Positions 15,469 through 22,871 of a stretch of DNA of 32,845 nt are shown here, piece after piece. The stretch is from contig CACKRJ010000011.1 in the NCBI GenBank assembly GCA_902602595.1, positions 1-32,845 on the forward strand. The letters run 5' to 3'. The first letter of the stretch is position 1. Every line of letters begins with the position of its first letter. A program made the position numbers and the translations under genes. The notes beneath the pieces are model-generated. The model was not told where the DNA came from. It saw nothing but the letters and a program-made list of their open reading frames with translations, and did not search any database. The DNA is from an uncultured SAR86 cluster bacterium. Its GTDB lineage: Bacteria; Pseudomonadota; Gammaproteobacteria; Magnimaribacterales; D2472.

Positions 15469-16211
15469 ATAGAAATAAATATTAAGCAATAAAATATTCC
15501 AGCTAAGCCCAATCCAAATCCTAACGGAAGTTCTTTGTCTTTATTTTTATTAAAAACGTAAAGGCATAAAGTAATACTTGATCCAATTAATAGAATTGGT
15601 CCGATAGCTGAAGCGCCAAAAACAGCTCCAATTCCTCCAAGTAACAAGAAATCACCAGATCCAATTCCATCTATTGACCTCATCATTTTATGTACATGAT
15701 TGATGCAAAATAATATTCCATATCCAAAAATTAATCCAAGCAATGCATCCAAAGGAATTGTAAAAAATCCAGTTGATATATTAAGTAATAATCCGGCTAT
15801 CATTAAAATGATGCTAAGAGGTTGAAATAGATGTAGAGTCTGTATGTCAATGATTGATTGAATATACAAACTAATTACAATTAAGACGATTACCCATGCT
15901 GAAAGATTGGTAAATTCCATTATATTAAATATAAATAAAATAAAAGCAGCAATTAATGCCTCGTGGATTAAATAGCTGTAGCTTATTTTGGCATTGCATG
16001 TTCGACAAGTTCCTCTGCTTAAAAGATATCCTACGAATGGAATAAGCTGCACAATTGTCAGTTGATTTTTGCAAAGAGGACAAAATGATCTAGGGTAAAA
16101 AATAGTAATTTCACTATTTTCTATTGGCAGCCTGTAAATTAACATTGAAGCAAGACTTCCAAGAGATCCACCAAGTGCAATCAATAATAAATTAGTCAAC
16201 ACTAACTCCAT
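15465..16211 (-). CDS. pilD: prepilin peptidase (type IV leader peptidase, A24 family)
   Basis: An inner-membrane aspartic protease of 248 aa that cleaves, and in many cases N-methylates, type IV prepilins and type II secretion pseudopilins. The N-terminal part has the cytoplasmic zinc motif CPLC (SFCPLCKNQL) and CRTC (GTCRTCNAKISY) and IHEALIAAF (family 'Y---E'). Catalytic Asp residues are expected in IIDIQTLHLF and in the GxGD block GIGSGDFLLLGGIGA, both present. Several hydrophobic helices span the rest. Length is a little below the usual 260-290 aa. No pilin or secretion gene is adjacent; instead it follows gamma-glutamyltransferase and a 29-aa membrane miniprotein, 10 bp after the latter. 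Its 3' end overlaps the forward SDR by 4 bp. Confidence 0.9.
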   Translation of the reverse strand: MELVLTNLLLIALGGSLGSLASMLIYRLPIENSEITIFYPRSFCPLCKNQLTIVQLIPFVGYLLSRGTCRTCNAKISYSYLIHEALIAAFILFIFNIMEFTNLSAWVIVLIVISLYIQSIIDIQTLHLFQPLSIILMIAGLLLNISTGFFTIPLDALLGLIFGYGILFCINHVHKMMRSIDGIGSGDFLLLGGIGAVFGASAIGPILLIGSSITLCLYVFNKNKDKELPLGFGLGLAGIFYCLIFISI

Positions 16212-16221
16212 AATTGATTTT

Positions 16222-16311
16222 TTATTTTTTTCGTGAAATCAAGAAGCATACGATCAATAGACCGATCGTTGGGATTGCGTAGAGAGTAATTATTAGAAGT
16301 TTATCAAGCAT
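16222..16311 (-). CDS. 29-aa single-helix membrane miniprotein
   Basis: A short reading frame between gamma-glutamyltransferase and prepilin peptidase: ATG at 16311-16309, stop at 16224-16222. The product begins MLDKLLIITLYAIPTIGLLI, continues with a short hydrophobic run and ends SRKK: one membrane helix with a positively charged tail, the look of small subunits such as those attached to membrane enzymes. AAAGGA lies 9 nt before the ATG, and the frame is 3 bp after one gene and 10 bp before the next, with no other use for that gap. No homologue is recognised. It could assist the peptidase or another membrane complex; this is inference. Confidence 0.5.
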   Translation of the reverse strand: MLDKLLIITLYAIPTIGLLIVCFLISRKK

Positions 16312-16314
16312 ATA

Positions 16315-18006
16315 TTATAGTCCTTTTGCTTTTGAATCTGGGCGTCTTGTATCTCCAAAACCATAAAATAAACCATTTTTAATTTCTATACTTTCTAATG
16401 CAGTTCCAGGCCCAGAAAAATATATCTTTTGGCCTAATGATTCAATTTCATTAGCATGTTGAATATCAAAACCTGTTTCTAACATTACAACATCTGGTTT
16501 CCATTGATGATGTATTCTAGGAACAACAGTTGCATCAGAGATTTCCATATTAAAAACTAGAGTATTTAGCAGAAATTGAAGAACTGTTGAAATAATCCTA
16601 GAGCCACCAGGAGAACCAGTTGCATAAATAGGCTTACCTTTTTTTAATACAATGGTTGGTGTCATAGAGCTTAAAGGTCTTTTAAATGGCTCAATTTTAT
16701 TTGCTTCTCCACCAAGCAATCCAAATTGATTAGGTACTCCAGGTGCAGAGACAAAATCATCCATTTCGTTGTTCATTAAAATTCCAGTTCCATCAATCAC
16801 TACACCAGACCCAAAGCCTGAATTCAAAGTGTAGGTATTTGAAACAATGTTTCCATTTTTATCAGCAACTGAAAAATGAGTTGTATCTATACTTTCGTAC
16901 TCTAACTCAGATCCAGGAAAAATCTTTTCAGAGGGTGTGATCAAATTAAGCTTGATCTTCTTATATATTTTTTTTGCATATTCTTTGCTGATAAGTGATT
17001 GAACTGGAACGTCAAAAAACTCGGGATCACCTAAGTATTTAGATCTATCTGCGTATGCATACTTCATTGATTCTATGAGTAATGCTGTGTAAGTTGGAGA
17101 ATTATGACCCATCTTAATTAAGTCAAAATTTTCTAGAATATTTAGCATTTGAATAATATGAACGCCACCAGATGAAGGAGGGCCCATGGTCACTATCTCA
17201 TACTCATTAAAATTACCAAGAAGCGTTTCTCGCCAAATTGGACGGTAATTTTTTAGATCTTTTTTAGTTATTAATCCACCATTTTCTTTCATATAAGCAT
17301 CAATCTTGGTTGATACTTCGCCTTCATAGAAACCTTTTACGCCATTCATGGAGATAGTTTTCAAGGTATTGGCTAGATCGGGTTGTTTAAGCCTCTGGTG
17401 CATTTGCACAGGATAATTTGAGTAAAAAATACTTTTAAAATTCTTAAATTTTGCAAGTTTTTCATATCGCTTATTAAGTGCATCAGCCATAAAAGGAGAA
17501 ATTAGAAATCCATCTTCTGCTAATCCAATTGCAGGAGCTAATAATGTAGACCAAGGCAAGCTCCCAAATTTCTTATGGACTTCCCACATCCCATAAACAG
17601 TTCCAGGAACTCCAATCGATAATATTCCTTGAGTAGCTCTTTTCTTATCTACAGTTCCATCCGAAGAAAGAAACATATTCTTAGTTGCAGCCTCAGGTGC
17701 CATTTCTCTGTAGTCAATGCTAAAGCTTGCTTGAGAATCTTCATCAAACATCACCATAAATCCACCGCCGCCAATATTACCAGCTCTCGGCAAGACCACA
17801 GCTAACGCAAATGCAACTGCTATAGATGCATCATAGGCATTACCACCTTCTGCAAGGATGGAATGACCAACATTTGTAGCAAGGTAGTGCTGCGAAACAA
17901 CCATGCCATTTTTACCAACTTCAGGATGAACAATTGCCTTTGAATTAAAAATAGTAGCTTCTATATTTGATACGCAAATTAAAAGTAGTAACAATAAGAA
18001 TTTCAT
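16315..18006 (-). CDS. ggt: gamma-glutamyltransferase (glutathione hydrolase) precursor
   Basis: A 563-aa Ntn-hydrolase that splits or transfers the gamma-glutamyl group of glutathione and other gamma-glutamyl compounds in the periplasm. A signal peptide is clear (MKFLLLLLLICVSNIEA). The large-subunit part has MVVSQHYLATNVGHSILAEGGNAYDA and NIGGGGFMV; self-cleavage would occur before Thr375 in SIDTTHFSVAD, which becomes the nucleophile of the small subunit (E. coli Thr391). The small subunit has TYTLNSGFGSG, MNNEMDDF and KRPLSSMTPTIV, the substrate and oxyanion motifs. Length matches the family (about 580). It lies 2 bp after an SDR and is followed by the miniprotein and prepilin peptidase in one operon. 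It offers cysteine or glutamate scavenging, or processing of conjugates. Confidence 0.94.
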   Translation of the reverse strand: MKFLLLLLLICVSNIEATIFNSKAIVHPEVGKNGMVVSQHYLATNVGHSILAEGGNAYDASIAVAFALAVVLPRAGNIGGGGFMVMFDEDSQASFSIDYREMAPEAATKNMFLSSDGTVDKKRATQGILSIGVPGTVYGMWEVHKKFGSLPWSTLLAPAIGLAEDGFLISPFMADALNKRYEKLAKFKNFKSIFYSNYPVQMHQRLKQPDLANTLKTISMNGVKGFYEGEVSTKIDAYMKENGGLITKKDLKNYRPIWRETLLGNFNEYEIVTMGPPSSGGVHIIQMLNILENFDLIKMGHNSPTYTALLIESMKYAYADRSKYLGDPEFFDVPVQSLISKEYAKKIYKKIKLNLITPSEKIFPGSELEYESIDTTHFSVADKNGNIVSNTYTLNSGFGSGVVIDGTGILMNNEMDDFVSAPGVPNQFGLLGGEANKIEPFKRPLSSMTPTIVLKKGKPIYATGSPGGSRIISTVLQFLLNTLVFNMEISDATVVPRIHHQWKPDVVMLETGFDIQHANEIESLGQKIYFSGPGTALESIEIKNGLFYGFGDTRRPDSKAKGL

Positions 18007-18008
18007 TT

Positions 18009-18743
18009 TTATGTTAGTAGGCCTCCATCTACCCTCAAATCAATTCCATTAATATGTATTGCATCTTCAGAAGCTAAAAATGCTATGGTGCTGGCAATTT
18101 CATCGGGAGACCTGTTGACCCCATCAATTGGCATAATCTTTTTTAGGAGCCTAGTATCAATATCTTTTGGCATATCTGGATTTGTTGACATTGGAGTTTT
18201 AATTGAAGCAGGACAAACACAATTAACATTCAAGCCCTTCATTCCGTATTCAACTGCTAGAGTTTTAGAAAAGGCACTGATTCCTCCTTTTGATGCACTG
18301 TAAGCCGCAGTCCAAGCATGAGAGCCAAGAGCAGCGCTTGATGAAACATTGACTATCGCTCCTTTGCTTTTAAGCAGCAATGGAAGAGCATGGCTGCACA
18401 TAAAAAATGTTCCAGTAAGATTTACATTAAGAATTTTATTCCAATCATCTATTTCAACTTCATGAGAATTATCAAACCTTAAAATCCCAGCAACATTTAT
18501 TAGAGCATCTAATCTATCTAGGTCTTTAAAAAAATTTTCAACATCGGATAAGTTCGAAATATCCAAAACCTTAGAGGCCGCTTCTTTATTTTTTAACATA
18601 GATTTAGTTTTAATGAGTTCATCTTCATTAAGATCTACAATTATTAGAATTGCACCTTCGGCATCCATTCTTAGGGCTGAAGATCTTCCAATACCAGACC
18701 CAGCTCCTGTAACTAAAACAACTTTATTTTTAAATCTTTTCAT
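18009..18743 (-). CDS. SDR family oxidoreductase (NAD(P)-dependent dehydrogenase)
   Basis: A 244-aa classical SDR: TGAGSGIG cofactor motif (residues 13-20), D in IIVDLNEDE for NAD preference, INVAG in place of NNAG, catalytic Ser of NVSSSAALGSHAWTA and Tyr148-x3-Lys152 (YSASK), and a VDGG tail block. Complete and typical in length. It is likely a hydroxysteroid or hydroxyacyl dehydrogenase given its place between a FadD19-like ligase (26 bp upstream) and gamma-glutamyltransferase (2 bp downstream). SDR substrate cannot be deduced from sequence. Confidence 0.87.
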   Translation of the reverse strand: MKRFKNKVVLVTGAGSGIGRSSALRMDAEGAILIIVDLNEDELIKTKSMLKNKEAASKVLDISNLSDVENFFKDLDRLDALINVAGILRFDNSHEVEIDDWNKILNVNLTGTFFMCSHALPLLLKSKGAIVNVSSSAALGSHAWTAAYSASKGGISAFSKTLAVEYGMKGLNVNCVCPASIKTPMSTNPDMPKDIDTRLLKKIMPIDGVNRSPDEIASTIAFLASEDAIHINGIDLRVDGGLLT

Positions 18744-18769
18744 TGTTTTGCTTGGCTATGAATTAATTT

Positions 18770-20389
18770 TTATGTTAATTGCTCTTCAGCAAAAGTTTTA
18801 GCCCATTTGTAATTTGCTTTTCCATTTGGAGCTCTTTGAACTTCATCAGTAAATAGAATAATTTTAGGCAACTTATATCCAGCAATGCTTTTTCTAGTAT
18901 TTTCAATTAACTCAGCCTCATTAATCTGCTGATTATCTACAGTTGAGACCACTGCTACAATTTTTTGACCAAATTTTTCATCCGGCATTCCAACCACTAA
19001 ACAATCAAAAACCGAAGCATCTTTTTTTAATGCTTCTTCAACTTCTTCAGGATATATTTTTTCACCTGCGGAATTTATACAATTACTGCCTCTACCCAAT
19101 AGAGTAATTGTTCCATCTGCCTCAAGTTTTGCATAGTCACCTGGAAAACTATATCTAACACCATCAACTTCTCTAAATGTTTCAGCGGATTTTTTCTCAT
19201 CTTTATAATAACCAACTGGAACTAGACCAGATGTTCCAATAAGACCTATCTTTTCAGATCCTGGAGAAAGAATCTCCCCATCATCCGCTAAAACAATTAC
19301 ACCTGGATTGAGAGCAAATTTAGCTGTAGCAGGGGGGTTGTCTCTTGTTGTTACTGAGGCACCCATTCCGCCTTCTGTGGATCCCATAGTATCCATTAAC
19401 TTCATATCATGATGCTCTAACAGCCCCTGTTTCACTTCGGCACTCCACATGACACCACTTGAAATAATTACCTGTACAGAACTTATGTCATAAGCACTAC
19501 CATCTGATACGCCTCTATTTAAGGCATCAAGCATCGGCTTTGCAAATGCATCACCAACTATCACAATGTTCGTTGCTTTTTTGTTTTGAACTTGAGCCCA
19601 TAACTGATCTGGATCAAAACCAAGATTGCTTGTAGTTATTGCAGTACCACCGAGAAGCAGGGGTAAGAATGCACCTAGCCACATACCCGTTCCATGCATA
19701 AGAGGACAGCCAACTACACTTCTAATGAATGCATTACCTGATTTTGATGCTTCTATTCTTGATTCTAGGTCACTTAAATCTTCGGGAACATCGTAGCCCA
19801 TTGCCTTAAGTGTTCTAAAAAGATAAACAAGGAACTCTCCTTGTTTGTACATTACACCCTTAGGCATTCCAGTTGTACCCCCGGTATAAAGCATATAAAT
19901 GGTTTCAGGATCTCGATGAACCCTTTTCATGGGTGAATGCTGGTTCAAGAGATCTTCATACTTTAAAGATTGATCAAATTTTGACTCTGTGCCATCTGAA
20001 ACTTCTATCCAAGCCTTTATATTAGGAAGAGATCCAGCAATTTCCTTTATTCTTGAGCTATAGCATGCATGATAAAAAACTGCTTCAGCATCAGAGTTTT
20101 CTAGCAGGTAGATTAGTTCTTCCTCAACATAACGGTAATTAACATTGATTGGGATTCCACCAACTTTAAAAATTGCATATTGAGCAATTAGGTATTCATT
20201 GGAGTTGTTTAAATACAGCCCAGCTTTTGAATTAGCCCCAAGCCCAGCCTCACTTAATGCAGATGCGATTTTACTTGCTCTGTCATCATATTCTTTCCAT
20301 GTAACAATATCTTCACCACATATCAAAGCATCATTTTCAGGCACTAAATCTGAAACCATTTCCCAAACCGACGCAAAATCTAAATTCAT
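18770..20389 (-). CDS. acyl-CoA synthetase, FadD19-like (steroid side-chain type)
   Basis: A 539-aa ANL-superfamily ligase that forms acyl-AMP and then acyl-CoA. The P-loop-like motif TGGTTGMPKG is at residues 169-178; STEGGMG, FPGDYAKLEADGTITLLGR, the hinge and KIYPEEVEE follow, and PNGKANYKWAK near the end carries the adenylation Lys. The N-terminal half (NEYLIAQYAIFKVGGIPINVNYRYVEEEL) is strikingly like actinobacterial FadD17/FadD19, which activate sterol side chains in cholesterol catabolism; this is recognition from memory. Length also fits (about 545). It is the gene after a KstD-like flavoprotein (12 bp) and before an SDR, supporting a role in a steroid or isoprenoid acid pathway. Confidence 0.87.
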   Translation of the reverse strand: MNLDFASVWEMVSDLVPENDALICGEDIVTWKEYDDRASKIASALSEAGLGANSKAGLYLNNSNEYLIAQYAIFKVGGIPINVNYRYVEEELIYLLENSDAEAVFYHACYSSRIKEIAGSLPNIKAWIEVSDGTESKFDQSLKYEDLLNQHSPMKRVHRDPETIYMLYTGGTTGMPKGVMYKQGEFLVYLFRTLKAMGYDVPEDLSDLESRIEASKSGNAFIRSVVGCPLMHGTGMWLGAFLPLLLGGTAITTSNLGFDPDQLWAQVQNKKATNIVIVGDAFAKPMLDALNRGVSDGSAYDISSVQVIISSGVMWSAEVKQGLLEHHDMKLMDTMGSTEGGMGASVTTRDNPPATAKFALNPGVIVLADDGEILSPGSEKIGLIGTSGLVPVGYYKDEKKSAETFREVDGVRYSFPGDYAKLEADGTITLLGRGSNCINSAGEKIYPEEVEEALKKDASVFDCLVVGMPDEKFGQKIVAVVSTVDNQQINEAELIENTRKSIAGYKLPKIILFTDEVQRAPNGKANYKWAKTFAEEQLT

Positions 20390-20401
20390 TTTTTCTCTCC
20401 T

Positions 20402-22096
20402 TTAATTAAGGTTTTGACCTATTCTTCTTCCTGAAAAGATACAATCGGCAACTGATAAACCCGAAACATATATATTTGAACAGATACCCACAGCAGTTCT
20501 TCCTGCAGCATACAAACCTGGGATCTCAACATTTGACTGATTTAATACCCCACCTGTTTCCTCATTAACTCTCAAACCCCCTAAAGTTAAACAAGGTAAG
20601 GGCGCCATAGCTGAATCTATTGAAATATCCATGATATAGAAGGGGCCTTTAAGCTCCTTCATATCTTTAGAATTTTTTTGAAATTCACAGCTGGTTTCAT
20701 TTCTAGCTGCAGCATTATATTTTTTTACAGCATCAGCCAGGTTCTTTTCAGGTATGTGATAAATCTTAGATAATTCTTGAAGGGTCTTTCTTTTTTTGGC
20801 ATTAAAGTACATCAGTACTCTTGCTGAGTCCCTTTGAAATGGAAGAGACGCAGCTGCTTCTTCCTTTGCTTGAGCAAAAAGCTCTTGATCTAAAATTAAA
20901 TAAGCTTTGCCATCATGATCCTCGCACATCGCATCTCCAAGAGTAGCACCATAAACCATTTCATTTCCAAATCTTTCTCCATGCTTGTTTACCACAAGGC
21001 CTTGTGCAAAAGCCATTGGCGGGTTAATCATTCTCCATGCAGTTACTCTATCCATATGATCAGTTTTTCCACCCACACTTTGACCAAGTCTTATTCCAGA
21101 GCCAGTATCATGAGAAGTCCCTAAAGGCATTCCATCTTTATATTTAGGCGCATTATCTTCAACCATCTCTCGATTAAAGATAAATCCACCTGCAGATAAG
21201 CAAACTCCTTTGTTGGCTTTTATGTGAACAACTTCTCGGTAATTCTTTTCGATTTTTTGAGCACGATTAACATAAATTTTGCCTATAAATTGGGGAATAA
21301 AAGCTCCTGGCATATTTTGCGGAATCAGCATTTGAAACGTTTCGGCTTTAGACATGAGTTTTTTATGTTTTTCTGCAATTTTTCCAGAAGGAAGCATTAA
21401 AGCTTTTATTCCGAGCACTCTTCCTTCTGTTGATATCACTAAAGAGCGTGCTTCAGTCTGAGGAAATATTTTCAAGCCTTTTGATATTGCTGATTTCTTT
21501 AGAGGGTAAAATATCGTACCTCCTACGCCTATGGGTTTAAATGGACCTTCTTCATATCCTCTATGCCCCCTTGGAGCTGGAGTGGCTTTTTCCATATAAC
21601 TTGGCACAAGGGAATTGTCTGAATGATAAAGAAAATAACCTGCACCTGGATAACTGGTTTTAGTTTGATAATACTGAGAGTTAAATTGAACACCATTATC
21701 CATTAGCCATTGCGTGTTTTCTGCAGAGGTCTCACAGAATCTTTTCAAGGTACTTTCCTTAACTATATCTCCTGTTTCTTGAATTAAATAATTGAACATA
21801 TTCTCAACTGAATCTTCTATCCCAGCTTCTTTTTGTATAGGAGTACCTCCACCGGCATAAAAAATACCTCCACTGCGAGCTGTTGCGCCACCTCCTGAGG
21901 TCTTGTCAATTCCGATTACTGAATGTCCCAGATCTAAAGCTTCATTTGCAGCTGCAATGCCAGCTCCACCAAGACCAACAATAACCAGATCAGCTTCGTC
22001 ATTCCAATTTATAACATTAGGGTTAGAAACTATTTGAGCAGCTTCTATCTCAGAATGCCATTTTAAATCATTAGGGTTTATTTCAGTTTCCAGCAT
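20402..22096 (-). CDS. FAD-binding steroid dehydrogenase-like protein, delta4-(5-alpha)-KstD type
   Basis: A 564-aa flavoprotein of the KstD/fumarate reductase superfamily. The FAD fold is at DLVIVGLGGAGIAAANEAL (residues about 36-54), followed by DKTSGGGATARSGGIFYAGGG. Its C-terminus, LYAAGRTAVGICSNIYVSGLSVADCIFSGRRIGQ, differs from the YPGxG type of the two genes at 9901 and 11620 and matches the delta4-(5-alpha)-3-ketosteroid dehydrogenase branch, in which a Tyr-x-Ser pair (Y466/S468 in the Rhodococcus RHA1 enzyme, as I recall) works in catalysis; here Y543 and S545. It would introduce a double bond at C4-C5. It has no export signal. Its 5' end overlaps the SDR upstream by 14 bp. Assignment to the superfamily is strong, to the branch moderate. 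Confidence 0.82.
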   Translation of the reverse strand: MLETEINPNDLKWHSEIEAAQIVSNPNVINWNDEADLVIVGLGGAGIAAANEALDLGHSVIGIDKTSGGGATARSGGIFYAGGGTPIQKEAGIEDSVENMFNYLIQETGDIVKESTLKRFCETSAENTQWLMDNGVQFNSQYYQTKTSYPGAGYFLYHSDNSLVPSYMEKATPAPRGHRGYEEGPFKPIGVGGTIFYPLKKSAISKGLKIFPQTEARSLVISTEGRVLGIKALMLPSGKIAEKHKKLMSKAETFQMLIPQNMPGAFIPQFIGKIYVNRAQKIEKNYREVVHIKANKGVCLSAGGFIFNREMVEDNAPKYKDGMPLGTSHDTGSGIRLGQSVGGKTDHMDRVTAWRMINPPMAFAQGLVVNKHGERFGNEMVYGATLGDAMCEDHDGKAYLILDQELFAQAKEEAAASLPFQRDSARVLMYFNAKKRKTLQELSKIYHIPEKNLADAVKKYNAAARNETSCEFQKNSKDMKELKGPFYIMDISIDSAMAPLPCLTLGGLRVNEETGGVLNQSNVEIPGLYAAGRTAVGICSNIYVSGLSVADCIFSGRRIGQNLN

Positions 22097-22850
22097 TTAA
22101 ATCTCCTGTTTTTCCACCATCAACTACCAAGCTAGCACCTGTAATAAAAGATGCCTCAGGGCCAAGCAAGAAAATGATAGGATGAGCAATTTCAATGGGT
22201 TTAGCAATTCTTTTCATAGGAATTGTTTTAATTGTCTCATCCATCATTTCTTTAACCGGAATCGCTCTTTCTGTTGCAGGCGTAAGTACAGCGCCTGGAA
22301 TAACGCAATTAACCCTAACATTAGGTGCAGCTTCAACAGCACTGGCTCTAGAAAAATTAATTAATCCTGCCTTTGCAGCACCATAGGCTGACATGTAGGC
22401 AACTCCTTTTAATCCAACTACAGAAGCTACGTTTACAATAGCTCCTTTCTTCGCTTCGATCATCCATGGTAAGACTGTCTTTGTTGTTAAAAACACCGCA
22501 TCAAGATTTGCTTTGAAGTTTGTTTTCCAAGCAGATAGATCTAGATCAATAATTTTTCCTGTATGAATTGATGGGGCATTATTGACCAATCCATCAATTG
22601 TTCCACAAGATTTATATACATCTTCCAATGAATGTATAATTTGGGATTCATTACTTACATCAACGTTATGCGCAATAACATTTGATGATATTTTTAATAA
22701 CTGTTTTTCAGCATTTTTTAGGTTTTCCTTATCACGACCAGTAATAATTACTGTTGCACCTTTTTTTAAACATAGTTCAGCGGTTGCATACCCAATGCCC
22801 GCACTTGCGCCCGTAATATAAATGATCTTTTTATCAAATGTTTTTTCCAT
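22083..22850 (-). CDS. SDR family oxidoreductase
   Basis: A 255-aa classical SDR: TGASAGIG (residues 13-20), VNNAP in the NNAG position, IVNVASVVGLKGVAYMSAYGAAK with catalytic Ser, Tyr156 and Lys160, NCVIPGAVLTP after it, and a FITGASLVVDGG end. A purine-rich ribosome site (aggggggat) precedes the ATG. It overlaps the following flavoprotein by 14 bp (22083-22096) and lies 21 bp after the subtilisin-like autotransporter gene. The overlap argues for coupled translation and a shared pathway. Substrate unknown; a hydroxysteroid or hydroxyacyl-CoA substrate is inferred. Confidence 0.87.
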   Translation of the reverse strand: MEKTFDKKIIYITGASAGIGYATAELCLKKGATVIITGRDKENLKNAEKQLLKISSNVIAHNVDVSNESQIIHSLEDVYKSCGTIDGLVNNAPSIHTGKIIDLDLSAWKTNFKANLDAVFLTTKTVLPWMIEAKKGAIVNVASVVGLKGVAYMSAYGAAKAGLINFSRASAVEAAPNVRVNCVIPGAVLTPATERAIPVKEMMDETIKTIPMKRIAKPIEIAHPIIFLLGPEASFITGASLVVDGGKTGDLNAGN

Positions 22851-22871
22851 ATCCCCCCCTATGAAAAAAAG

